Source: Lachnospiraceae bacterium
Lineage (GTDB): Bacteria > Bacillota > Clostridia > Lachnospirales > Lachnospiraceae
Direction: 5' to 3'
Length of the DNA stretch: 50,142 bases
Assembly (NCBI GenBank): GCA_017552715.1
Contig: JAFZOW010000031.1
Coordinates: 1 to 50,142 of the forward strand
Position 1 is the first letter of the stretch. Each line of letters begins with the position of its first letter. The translations under genes were made by a program, and so were the position numbers. Below the pieces are notes generated by a model. The model saw only the letters and a list, made by a program, of their open reading frames with translations, ran no database searches and was not told where the DNA came from. This document shows, piece after piece, positions 25,667-33,039 of this stretch.

Positions 25667-27343
25667 ATGGCAGTACAGGTATTTCAGTGTAATTGGGGTT
25701 CCAGTTTAAAGTCGTTTCTGTCTGCAAAGAGCCAGGACAAGCTTTATCTGCAGGTTGATACGACCAAGCCGGATGATGTTAAGATCAAGCTGAAAGGCTA
25801 CATCTGTAACGAAGACGGTAAGAACGAATATATTTCCGAGTCCGATATCGCGGCCAAGGATATCCGCGATGTTCATAAGGGCGAATTCCAGGGCTCCAAT
25901 GCACTGATCATCGTGACACGTCTCCAGACCCTGTACGGCGTTAAGAAGACCCAGAATATCCTCCCGGGTCTTAAAGATATGGATAAGGCTCTTGAGCTGC
26001 TTACGGATGTAGCCACCAAGGCCGGCGGTATCGGTGGAAGTGCTCCCGCTGCCGCAAAGGCTGCTGCTCCCGCTGCTGCTGCAAAGCCCGCTGCTCCCGC
26101 GGCTGCCAAGCCCGCCCCCAAAGCAGCACCTGCACCGGCTCCCGCCCCTGCAGCTCCCGCGCCTGCCCCTGCGCCCGCACCGGCTCCTGCTCCTGCGCCC
26201 GCACCGGCTCCTGCGCCTGCACCGGCTCCCGCCCCTGCACCCGCCCCTGCACCGGTTCCTACTCCTGTAGTTCCCGCATATACTCCTTCCCAGACAGCTG
26301 CCGCCGGAGTGGCTTCGGCTCCCGCAGCTTCCGCACCGGCTCCGTCTGCGCCTCCCAAGAAGAACGAAAGCTACGAAGAGAAGCTTCGTAAGCTGGAGGT
26401 TATCCATGAGAGCGGCATGTGCAGCGATGACGAGTATAAGGAAAAGAAGCTTAAGCTGCTCTGCGACGAGAAGGGCATGGGAGCTTTCTACGAAAAGATC
26501 CAGAAGCTCTTCGTGGTTATGCGTTCCGGCGTGATGAACGAGGCCGAGTTTGCAGCCAACCGCAATCAGATCGTGGATGCCTGCTTCGATCCCAACGTAA
26601 CGGATCTGAACGTATTCCGCGAGAATACTTCCCGCCTGCCCATCATCCTGATGAGCGAGCTGCTGACCGAGGCAGAGTACAATTCCAAGAAGGATGCGCT
26701 GCTGGCCAGTGTTGCCTATAATCCGATGGATGATAATTCCCTCTTTACCTTAAAGCTTCAGAAGCTGCCCATCCTTGTGGATGCCGAGCTGGTTCCGAAG
26801 GAGGAGTTTGAGAGCGATAAGGCCGAGCTGAAGAATATGCTGGATCCGAAGATCAGCGATACCATCGATGCTCTGGATATGAAGCTGGCCCGCTGGCCGG
26901 CGATGGTGGTGGCCGGTGCCGCTACCGATGCGGAGTATAAAGAGAAGCAGGCAAGACTCATCTCCGAAGTGATGACCATGCCTGCAGCAGATGAGAGCTC
27001 CTTCCGCAACAAGGTCCTGCGCGTGATGAAGCTGAAAGAGCGTTCCTGGCTGTCCGAGATGGATTTCCACGGTAAGAAGGTAGAGATCCTGAAAGAGGTT
27101 GAGACCTTCGGTGATGTGGTGCTGCGTATGCGCCTGAACATGATCGCAAGAGACTGCGGCCTGATCAGCACCGAGGACTTCGAGGTGAAGAAGCAGGCTC
27201 TGATCAAGGACATCTTTGCTCCTTACGAGAGCATGGATCAGTTCCAGGAGAAGGTAACACTGCTGAAGAACCTGGCAGGCGGCAACATCATTACGGACGA
27301 TGAGTTCAACTCTTACCGTAACAAGCTGATGAGCGATCTGTAA
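25667..27343 (+). CDS. Uncharacterised protein with eight tandem SHOCT-like repeats behind an Ala-Pro linker
   Basis: I do not recognise this 558-residue protein as a whole. Residues 1-124 form a soluble mixed alpha/beta-looking domain (MAVQVFQCNWGSSLKSFL; SNALIIVTRLQTLYGVKK). Residues 125-230 are an Ala/Pro linker including a long Ala-Pro alternation, likely extended and flexible. From 233 to the end I count eight units of about 41 residues that fit a SHOCT-like pattern: hydrophobic-xxKLxxL, then a turn such as ESGMCSDDEYKEKK or AELVPKEEFESDK, then a short helix. SHOCT modules are small helical elements, often single and at C-termini; a run of eight is unusual. There is no signal peptide or membrane segment. 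It has its own promoter and AAGGAGG site and is flanked by terminator-like hairpins, so it is probably monocistronic. Function unknown; a scaffold is one possibility. Confidence 0.85.
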   Translation: MAVQVFQCNWGSSLKSFLSAKSQDKLYLQVDTTKPDDVKIKLKGYICNEDGKNEYISESDIAAKDIRDVHKGEFQGSNALIIVTRLQTLYGVKKTQNILPGLKDMDKALELLTDVATKAGGIGGSAPAAAKAAAPAAAAKPAAPAAAKPAPKAAPAPAPAPAAPAPAPAPAPAPAPAPAPAPAPAPAPAPAPAPAPVPTPVVPAYTPSQTAAAGVASAPAASAPAPSAPPKKNESYEEKLRKLEVIHESGMCSDDEYKEKKLKLLCDEKGMGAFYEKIQKLFVVMRSGVMNEAEFAANRNQIVDACFDPNVTDLNVFRENTSRLPIILMSELLTEAEYNSKKDALLASVAYNPMDDNSLFTLKLQKLPILVDAELVPKEEFESDKAELKNMLDPKISDTIDALDMKLARWPAMVVAGAATDAEYKEKQARLISEVMTMPAADESSFRNKVLRVMKLKERSWLSEMDFHGKKVEILKEVETFGDVVLRMRLNMIARDCGLISTEDFEVKKQALIKDIFAPYESMDQFQEKVTLLKNLAGGNIITDDEFNSYRNKLMSDL

Positions 27344-27362
27344 GAATAAGATTAATAACGAA

Positions 27363-27429
27363 GGGATGTGAAGGCTTTACATCCCGGAGGATGCGGAGGG
27401 ATCTTAAGCTTCGGGCATAAGATCCCTCC
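27363..27429 (+). terminator. Paired hairpins downstream of the SHOCT-repeat gene
   Basis: A 7-bp hairpin (GGGATGT/ACATCCC, 27363-27385) is followed by a perfect 12-bp hairpin (GGAGGGATCTTA at 27395-27406 with TAAGATCCCTCC at 27418-27429, loop 11). The T-run after it is weak (ATACATTTTAG), so it may protect the 3' end as much as terminate. Confidence 0.6.
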
Positions 27430-27456
27430 ATACATTTTAGGATCAAAAAATTTTTC

Positions 27457-27484
27457 TTGCAAAATTCGAACTATAATGTATAAT
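27457..27484 (+). promoter_or_regulatory. Promoter of tRNA-Thr
   Basis: TTGCAA (27457-27462) and TATAAT (27479-27484) with a 16-base spacer. The tRNA begins 10 bases after the -10, so the primary transcript would start close to the mature 5' end. Confidence 0.75.
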
Positions 27485-27494
27485 AAAGAACGTT

Positions 27495-27567
27495 GCTGGA
27501 ATAGCTCAGTCGGTAGAGCACTTCACTCGTAATGAAGGGGTCGAGAGTTCGAGTCTCTTTTCCAGCT
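27495..27567 (+). tRNA. tRNA-Thr (anticodon CGT)
   Basis: A 73-base cloverleaf can be folded by hand. The acceptor stem is GCTGGAA with TTCCAGC, the D-arm region is TAGCTCAGTCGGTAGAGCA, the anticodon stem CTTCA/TGAAG encloses loop CTCGTAA giving anticodon CGT for the ACG codon, and the T-arm is GAGAG-TTCGAGT-CTCTT. CCA is not encoded. Confidence 0.95.
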
Positions 27568-27577
27568 TGAGATATCA

Positions 27578-27636
27578 GGCCATCAAGCACGTGCGGTGTT
27601 CATGCTTGCATGGGACACCGCACGTATTTGATGGCC
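27578..27636. repeat. Long imperfect hairpin directly after tRNA-Thr
   Basis: GGCCATCAA (27578-27586) pairs with TTGATGGCC (27628-27636), then, after a two-base mismatch on each side, ACGTGCGGTGT pairs with ACACCGCACGT. The 15-base apex contains CATG twice. This is 20 paired bases with a nearly symmetrical arrangement. No T-run follows, so it is not a standard terminator. Confidence 0.85.
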
Positions 27637-27638
27637 GA

Positions 27639-27699
27639 ACAGACATGAGGAAGAAGCAAGTCGCGCTAGAGCGCGACGCCGCGGATTCCGAATGTCTGT
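27639..27699. repeat. Second hairpin with an inner GC-rich stem-loop
   Basis: ACAGACAT (27639-27646) pairs with ATGTCTGT (27692-27699), enclosing an inner stem GTCGCGC-TAGA-GCGCGAC (27660-27677). It lies between the first hairpin and the 70-bp repeats. Confidence 0.75.
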
Positions 27700-27701
27700 G
27701 C

Positions 27702-27905
27702 GGATCGCGAAAGCTGCGAAGCAGCGAAGCGATACGCAGATATCTGTTATGTGGCGATCCGACTGCGTAAAGGATCGCGAAAGCTGCGAAGCAGCGAAGC
27801 GATACGCAGATATCTGTTATGTGGCGATTTGATTGCGTAAAGTATCGCGAAAGCTGCGAAGCAGCGAAGCGATACGCAGATATCGTTTATGTGGCTATAA
27901 CAAAC
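27702..27905. repeat. Three 70-bp tandem direct repeats, each able to fold
   Basis: Units start at 27702, 27772 and 27842, an exact 70-base period; the third is cut short near 27905. Units 1 and 2 differ at only a few positions around the ATCCGACTG/ATTTGATTG segment. Each unit has a nested hairpin: an outer ATCGC/GCGAT stem and an inner GCTGC-GAA-GCAGC stem. Units 1 and 2 also carry the palindrome CAGATATCTG. Adjacent units can pair differently, since the end of unit 1 (GCGATCC) complements the start of unit 2 (GGATCGC). Too regular for a gene and not a CRISPR array. Role unknown. Confidence 0.9.
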
Positions 27906-27934
27906 CGTATCTACCCGAGGTACGGATTTTTTTT
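27905..27934 (+). terminator. Terminator or attenuator directly before alaS
   Basis: CCGTATCT (27905-27912) pairs with AGGTACGG (27918-27925, one T-G wobble) with a five-base loop, followed by A and eight T. Only 20 bases separate it from the alaS start, leaving no room for another promoter. Confidence 0.85.
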
Positions 27935-27954
27935 ACAGAAAGGATTTAAGTCTC

Positions 27955-30645
27955 ATGGAAAAGTACGGCGTAAACCAGCTTCGCAGAATGTTTCTTGATT
28001 TTTTCGAGAGTAAAGATCATCTTCGCATGAAGAGTTTTTCTCTCATTCCCCACAACGATAATTCCCTTCTGATCATCAATTCCGGTATGGCACCCTTAAA
28101 GCCTTATTTCACCGGGCAGGAGATCCCGCCCCGCAAGCGTGTTACTACCTGTCAGAAATGTGTGCGTACCGGCGATATCGAGAATGTGGGTAAAACAGCC
28201 CGTCATCTGACCTTCTTCGAGATGCTGGGTAATTTCTCCTTCGGGGATTATTTCAAGACCGAAGCTCTTCATTTTTCCTGGGAATTCCTGACCAAGGTGG
28301 TAGGCCTTGATCCCGATCGTCTGTATCCTTCCGTATATTATGAAGATGACGAGGCCATCCGCATCTGGACGGAGGAGATCGGTGTACCTGCCGAAAAGAT
28401 CACGAAGTTTTATCGTGACGAAAACGGAAAGTGCGATAACTTCTGGGAGCACGGCGCAGGTCCCTGCGGTCCCAGTTCCGAGATCTATTACGACCGCGGC
28501 GAGAAATACGGCTGCGGAAAGCCGGACTGTAAGGTGGGCTGCGAATGCGACCGCTTTATGGAAGTCTGGAACGATGTGTTTACCCAGTTTGAAGGGGACG
28601 GCAAGGGCAATTATACGGAACTGAAGCAGAAGAACATCGATACCGGCATGGGCCTGGAGCGTCTGGCCGTAGTGGTACAGGATGTGGATTCTGTCTTTGA
28701 TATCGATACCATGAAGGCCATCCGGGACCGGGTCTGCGAGCTGGCGGGAGTGACTTATCAGACAGATGATAAGAAGGATGTTTCCATACGTCTGATCACG
28801 GATCATATCCGTTCCGCCACCTTCATGATCAGCGACGGCATCACGCCCTCCAATGTGGGCCGCGGCTATGTGCTGCGCCGCATCATCCGCAGGGCTGCCC
28901 GTCACGGCAGGCTTCTGGGGATCGAGGGAGTTTTCCTTGCAGATCTGGCAAAGACCGTGATCGAAGGCAGCAAGGACGGCTATCCCGAGCTGGATGAGAA
29001 AAAGGACTTTATCCTTAACAATCTGAAGCAGGAGGAGAACCAGTTTGCCCGTACTATCGATCAGGGCCTGAGCCTCCTGAATGATATGGAAGAGAAGCTG
29101 AAGGCTGCCGGCAGCAAGGAGCTGGCGGGAGCGGATGCCTTCAAGCTCTACGATACTTACGGCTTCCCTCTGGATCTGACGGTAGAGATCCTGGAGGAAC
29201 GCGGCTTCTCCCTGGATCAGGCCGGTTTTGATGCGGCCATGCAGGAGCAGAAGGACCGCGCCAGGGCTGCAAGAAAGGGAACCAATTATATGGGAGCCGA
29301 GGCTACGGTCTACGAGAGCCTGGATGCTTCCAAGACCACGGAATTTATCGGCTATGACCGGCTGGAGAACGAGAGCGGCATCATCGCACTGGTGGAACTG
29401 AAGAGTGCGAAGGAAAAGGAAGCCGGAGAAGAAGATGCCGTTGTGAGCGCGCTTACCGACGGAATGCGCGGTGCGGTGATCGTGGAACAGAGCTGCTTCT
29501 ACGGGACCATGGGCGGCCAGCTGGGTGACCAGGGTGTGATCGAGACCGCCGACGGCAGCTTTGTGGTGGAAGAGACGCTGCATGTTGCAGGCTCCAAGCT
29601 GGCACACATCGGTGTGGTGAACAGGGGGATGATAAGGGACGGCAGTACCGCCAGCCTTAAGGTGGATGCTGAGCTTCGCATGCGCACCTGCCAGAACCAT
29701 TCCGCAACTCATCTGCTGCAGAAAGCCCTGCGTGAAGTCCTGGGCAGTCATGTGGAACAGAAGGGATCCTATCAGGATCCGGAGAGAACGCGCTTTGACT
29801 TTTCCCATTTCCAGGCTATGACCAAGGAAGAGCTGGAGAAGGTGGAGCGTATCGTAAACGAAAAGATCTCGGAGAACCTTCCGGTGGTGACCAAGCTCAT
29901 GAGCCTGGAGGAAGCCCGCAAGACCGGAGCCATGGCTCTGTTCGGAGAGAAATACGGCACGGAAGTGCGCGTGGTGGATATGGGCGGCTGGTCCGTAGAA
30001 CTCTGCGGCGGTACCCATGTATCTTCCACCGGCAGCATCTCCGCTTTCAAGATCGTGTCGGAATCCGGTATCGCAGCTGGTACCCGCAGGATCGAAGCCA
30101 TCACGGGTGAGGCTGTGTTTGCCTACTACCGTGATATCGAGCAGAAGCTGGAAGAGGCGGCAGAGGCCTTGAAGACCCGTCCCGCAGAACTGCTGGGCCG
30201 TATCGAAAGCCTGCTTGCCGAGAATAAGAGCCTGAAGGGTGAAGTGAATTCCTTAAAGAGCAAGGCTGCAGGGGATGCCCTGGGTGATATCGTAGCGGCG
30301 GCGAAAGAGATCGGCGGTGCCAAGTTCGTGACCCGTGCCCTGGAAGGGGTGGATATGAACGGAATGCGTGATCTGGCTGACCGGGTATGCGATCAGCTTG
30401 GAGAAGCGGCGGTGGTACTCTTCTCCGCAGCCGATGGCAGGGTAAACATCATCGTCAAGGTTACGGATGAACTGGTGAAGCGCGGCGTGAATGCCGGCAA
30501 TCTGATCAAAGCCGTAGCTCCCCTGGTGGGCGGCGGCGGCGGCGGAAAGCCCAATATGGCCCAGGCCGGCGGCAAAGATCCTTCCGGTATCGAAAAGGCC
30601 CTTGCGGCAGCCGAGGAGAGCTTTACGAGCCAGATCGGCGGATGA
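27955..30645 (+). CDS. alaS: Alanyl-tRNA synthetase
   Basis: AlaS charges tRNA-Ala with alanine and edits misacylated serine and glycine. The 896-residue protein has the class II catalytic domain (MEKYGVNQLRRMFLDFFESK, NSGMAPLKPYFTG, FFEMLGNFSFGDYF), the tRNA-recognition region, and the editing domain with zinc ligands His582 and His586 in NHSATHLL and Cys684 and His688 in CGGTHV. The C-terminal domain ends in the glycine-rich segment GGGGGGKPNMAQAGGKDP. The ribosome site is AAAGGA about 14 bases upstream. No T-box motif is seen; instead a terminator and a folded repeat array precede the gene. It overlaps the following gene by four bases. Confidence 0.97.
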   Translation: MEKYGVNQLRRMFLDFFESKDHLRMKSFSLIPHNDNSLLIINSGMAPLKPYFTGQEIPPRKRVTTCQKCVRTGDIENVGKTARHLTFFEMLGNFSFGDYFKTEALHFSWEFLTKVVGLDPDRLYPSVYYEDDEAIRIWTEEIGVPAEKITKFYRDENGKCDNFWEHGAGPCGPSSEIYYDRGEKYGCGKPDCKVGCECDRFMEVWNDVFTQFEGDGKGNYTELKQKNIDTGMGLERLAVVVQDVDSVFDIDTMKAIRDRVCELAGVTYQTDDKKDVSIRLITDHIRSATFMISDGITPSNVGRGYVLRRIIRRAARHGRLLGIEGVFLADLAKTVIEGSKDGYPELDEKKDFILNNLKQEENQFARTIDQGLSLLNDMEEKLKAAGSKELAGADAFKLYDTYGFPLDLTVEILEERGFSLDQAGFDAAMQEQKDRARAARKGTNYMGAEATVYESLDASKTTEFIGYDRLENESGIIALVELKSAKEKEAGEEDAVVSALTDGMRGAVIVEQSCFYGTMGGQLGDQGVIETADGSFVVEETLHVAGSKLAHIGVVNRGMIRDGSTASLKVDAELRMRTCQNHSATHLLQKALREVLGSHVEQKGSYQDPERTRFDFSHFQAMTKEELEKVERIVNEKISENLPVVTKLMSLEEARKTGAMALFGEKYGTEVRVVDMGGWSVELCGGTHVSSTGSISAFKIVSESGIAAGTRRIEAITGEAVFAYYRDIEQKLEEAAEALKTRPAELLGRIESLLAENKSLKGEVNSLKSKAAGDALGDIVAAAKEIGGAKFVTRALEGVDMNGMRDLADRVCDQLGEAAVVLFSAADGRVNIIVKVTDELVKRGVNAGNLIKAVAPLVGGGGGGKPNMAQAGGKDPSGIEKALAAAEESFTSQIGG

Positions 30646-31748
30646 GCATCGAAACGCCTGTATTTAAGGAAGAAGACTACGACAGCTTCTGCTGTCTGAT
30701 GCAGAAGTGTCCCGACAACTGCTGTCACGGCTGGGGAGTCCCGCTGGATGATGATGCCCTGAAACGTTTCAGGGCCGAGAAGGGTCTGTTTGGCCTTAAG
30801 CTGAGACTTACGATCCACGGGAAGGAACAGAAGATATTTTCGCCCCTGTCCCTGTCCTGTCCGCATCTGCGGCCGGACGGACTGTGCGGCTTACAGAAGA
30901 AAAAAGGGGAAGCCTTTATTGCAGAGGTCTGCAGGATCTATCCCCGGGTGATGATCAATTACGGACCCCGGGCAGAGTTCCTTCTGGATCTGTCCTGCAT
31001 ACATGCGGCTTCTCTTTTTCTTTCCCGTGGGAACACCCTGCTGATCCCGGGGAAGGAAGAAGAACTGCCGGAACAGTACGGTAATAATGATGAGGAAGCA
31101 TATTTTGAAAAGCTCTTAAGCTCGAGAGAGGAAATGAGCTGCAGGCTGCGGGATACAAAGGGAGACGCGGAAGGACTGGACAGCCTGCTACGCATCCTTC
31201 TTGCAGGAAGCAGAAAACTCCAGGACGGACTTTTGAAGGGCGGAGGAGAAGAGGAGTGGGCGCTCTTTGGGGCAAAGCCCTGTGCAAAAAGGCTCTTTCC
31301 CCTGCCCATCGCGGATCTGAACGAGATGATGAGTACCTGCTTCTACGAGGAGTGGCTTAAGTATTCCCTGCCTTTCCTTTACCGGATCTGCCGGCTCTAC
31401 TACCGGCGTTTCGACCGCCTGAGTTATGAAAAGGGCGAGAGGGAGCTTATGCGCCTGTTTGAAAAACATGTGGCGGGCAAAGAGGAGCTGGTGAGCCTGT
31501 TTACGGAGCATATCATCTCCGTGCTCCTTCGGCGCTATCTCATGAGCTATGAAGATTACAGTCCCTTCCGTCATGTGAAGGAGGCTCTGCTGGCCTGCAA
31601 TCTCTTCCTGCTCTTTTATATGTTGTGGAGTGAAAAGTACGGCCCGCCCATCCCGCTGACTATGGCACATATCCTTTCCGTTACGGAGAAGCGCATGTTT
31701 CACAATGAGTATGCGCTGAAGGATCTGCTGGCTGCCGTTAAACTGTAA
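30642..31748 (+). CDS. FliB-like flagellin lysine-N-methylase family protein
   Basis: The 368-residue protein matches the Cys-rich N-terminus of the FliB family: CPDNCCHGWGVPLDDDALKR, then CPHLRPDGLCGLQ and AEVCRIYPRVM. These cysteines (around residues 15-22, 68-78 and 90) probably bind a metal or Fe-S cluster. Family members near flagellar genes methylate lysines of flagellin, but no flagellar gene lies in this window, so the substrate here is open. ATG overlaps the alaS stop (ATGA), so it is cotranslated with alaS. No terminator with a T-run follows; a short AAGGGC/GCCCTT hairpin at 31747-31769 overlaps the rpsU promoter. Confidence 0.75.
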   Translation: MSIETPVFKEEDYDSFCCLMQKCPDNCCHGWGVPLDDDALKRFRAEKGLFGLKLRLTIHGKEQKIFSPLSLSCPHLRPDGLCGLQKKKGEAFIAEVCRIYPRVMINYGPRAEFLLDLSCIHAASLFLSRGNTLLIPGKEEELPEQYGNNDEEAYFEKLLSSREEMSCRLRDTKGDAEGLDSLLRILLAGSRKLQDGLLKGGGEEEWALFGAKPCAKRLFPLPIADLNEMMSTCFYEEWLKYSLPFLYRICRLYYRRFDRLSYEKGERELMRLFEKHVAGKEELVSLFTEHIISVLLRRYLMSYEDYSPFRHVKEALLACNLFLLFYMLWSEKYGPPIPLTMAHILSVTEKRMFHNEYALKDLLAAVKL

Positions 31749-31767
31749 GGGCATAAAGAAAAAGCCC

Positions 31768-31796
31768 TTGACAAAAGCGGGCGGATATGCTTAAAT
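31768..31796 (+). promoter_or_regulatory. Promoter of rpsU
   Basis: TTGACA (31768-31773), a 17-base spacer ending in TGC (extended -10), and TTAAAT (31791-31796). The start point would be near 31803. The leader then begins with a short hairpin (GTGAG-AAAGGT-CTCAC, 31807-31822). Confidence 0.8.
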
Positions 31797-31854
31797 TTAC
31801 GAGTGTGTGAGAAAGGTCTCACGAATCTACAACCGAGGGGAGGTTGAGTTTAGG

Positions 31855-32031
31855 GTGTCAAGGATTGAAGTTAAGCCGAATGAAGATCTGGACAGCGCAC
31901 TGAGACGCTTCAAGAGAAGCTGCGCCAAGGCCGGCATTCAGCAGGAGATCCGCAAGCGCGAGCACTATGAGAAGCCCAGCGTACGTCGGAAGAAGAAATC
32001 TGAAGCTGCCAGAAAACGTAAATATAACTAA
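31855..32031 (+). CDS. rpsU: 30S ribosomal protein S21
   Basis: S21 is a small basic protein of the 30S subunit. GTG at 31855 gives 58 residues, the usual length, with [16 protein letters not shown] and the basic tail EAARKRKYN. The frame is open upstream to 31807, but that region is the 5' leader with its hairpin and GGGGAGG ribosome site (about 11 bases before GTG), so the longer form is rejected. Its own promoter and terminator make it monocistronic. Confidence 0.95.
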   Translation: MSRIEVKPNEDLDSALRRFKRSCAKAGIQQEIRKREHYEKPSVRRKKKSEAARKRKYN

Positions 32032-32040
32032 GATATAAAA

Positions 32041-32066
32041 GGGCTGCACTGTGCGGCTCTTTTTTC
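32041..32066 (+). terminator. rpsU terminator
   Basis: GGGCTGCA pairs with TGCGGCTC (two G-T wobbles, loop CTG), followed by TTTTTTCTTTT. Confidence 0.85.
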
Positions 32067-32092
32067 TTTTGATAAAAAGATCTTATGTAATC

Positions 32093-32122
32093 TTGAAAAG
32101 CAACATCATCTTGTGCTATAAT
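32093..32122 (+). promoter_or_regulatory. Promoter of the metallophosphoesterase-scpAB unit
   Basis: TTGAAA (32093-32098), an 18-base spacer ending in TGC, and TATAAT (32117-32122). The extended -10 supports the call. The leader to the GTG at 32163 is about 34 bases. Confidence 0.8.
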
Positions 32123-32162
32123 CGCAAAGCTGTAACAAAATGTGGTATCGATGGGGTGAAGT

Positions 32163-33038
32163 GTGGGACTGCTTTCCTTTCTGCTGGGTCTCCTGTGTTC
32201 CTTTTTTACGGGAGTGATACACAGCGATATTCATAATATCCGTGTGCGCGGCTATCGTTTTGCCGACGGGAGAGTGAAGAAAAAGCTGCGCATGGTAGTG
32301 CTTTCGGATCTGCACGGGCGAGTATTCGGCAAGGGTAACCGTAAGCTGCTTAAGAAGATACGCTCCCTCAAGCCGGATCTTGTGCTGATGGCCGGGGATA
32401 TCATGACGGCCAAGGAACTGTTTCACAGCATACCTGCTACGGTGGATGTGGCATGCGACCTCATCCGGGAGCTTTCCCGGGACTATCCGGTGTATTTTGC
32501 CCTGGGGAATCATGAGAGCCGTATCGCCTGGAAACCGGAGAAATACTCCTTCACTTATGAGTGCATGATGCGGCGCTTTAAAGAGGCCGGAGCCCATATA
32601 CTGGATAATGACAGCGAAGTGCTGAAGGAATACGGCATAAGGATATACGGGCTGAGCCTGGGCCCCGGACATTTTCTGGCAAGGCGCTATGATCATGTAT
32701 CCCGGGAGATGCTTAAGGCACTGCTGGGAGAGAAAGACAGGGAGCATTACTGCATACTGCTGGCCCATGACCCCGAGTTCCTTCCGGACTATGCCGGCTG
32801 GGGAGCGGATCTGAGCTTTTCCGGGCACTATCACGGCGGTATCGTCCGGCTGCCTTTCCTCGGAGGGCTCATCAGTCCCAAGCGATACATCCTTCCGGAT
32901 TTTACCGCAGGCTGCTTTTCACTGGAAGGCAGGCACCAGCTGGTGAGCTGCGGGCTCGGAACCCATACACTGCCCGTTAGGGTATTTAACCCTGCGGAAC
33001 TTTTATATGTAGAATTAAAACCATCAGGAGAAGAGTAA
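32163..33038 (+). CDS. Membrane-anchored calcineurin-like metallophosphoesterase
   Basis: An N-terminal hydrophobic segment (GLLSFLLGLLCSFFTGVIH, residues 2-20) is followed by the two-metal phosphoesterase motifs in order: SDLHGR (about 48), GDIM (about 79), GNHES (about 117), AHDPEF (about 201) and SGHYHGG (about 220-226). It resembles the YkuE/LpxH-like group of metallophosphoesterases; the substrate is unknown, perhaps a lipid or nucleotide. The start is GTG 32163 with GGGGTGAAG upstream. The stop lies one base before ATG of scpA, so the genes are cotranscribed. Confidence 0.88.
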   Translation: MGLLSFLLGLLCSFFTGVIHSDIHNIRVRGYRFADGRVKKKLRMVVLSDLHGRVFGKGNRKLLKKIRSLKPDLVLMAGDIMTAKELFHSIPATVDVACDLIRELSRDYPVYFALGNHESRIAWKPEKYSFTYECMMRRFKEAGAHILDNDSEVLKEYGIRIYGLSLGPGHFLARRYDHVSREMLKALLGEKDREHYCILLAHDPEFLPDYAGWGADLSFSGHYHGGIVRLPFLGGLISPKRYILPDFTAGCFSLEGRHQLVSCGLGTHTLPVRVFNPAELLYVELKPSGEE

Positions 33039-33039
33039 A

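Noticed and set aside
25873-26358. Gly-Ala-rich minus-strand open frame opposite the Ala-Pro linker.
   Set aside because: It is the reverse reading of the Ala/Pro codon repeats and has no ribosome site.
27495-27567. tRNA-Thr as an integration site for a mobile element.
   Set aside because: No integrase gene is present and no second copy of the tRNA 3' end was noticed downstream in the window.
27567-27770. A 67-codon open frame across the hairpins and the first repeat unit.
   Set aside because: It runs through perfect inverted repeats, lacks a ribosome site, and its peptide has no familiar features; the repeats explain the openness.
27702-27905. The three 70-bp repeats as a CRISPR array.
   Set aside because: The units are contiguous with no unique spacers and no cas genes nearby.
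27568-27954. T-box leader for alaS.
   Set aside because: No T-box motif (AGGGUGG-like bulge sequence) or specifier stem for alanine was found, only the terminator-like hairpin.
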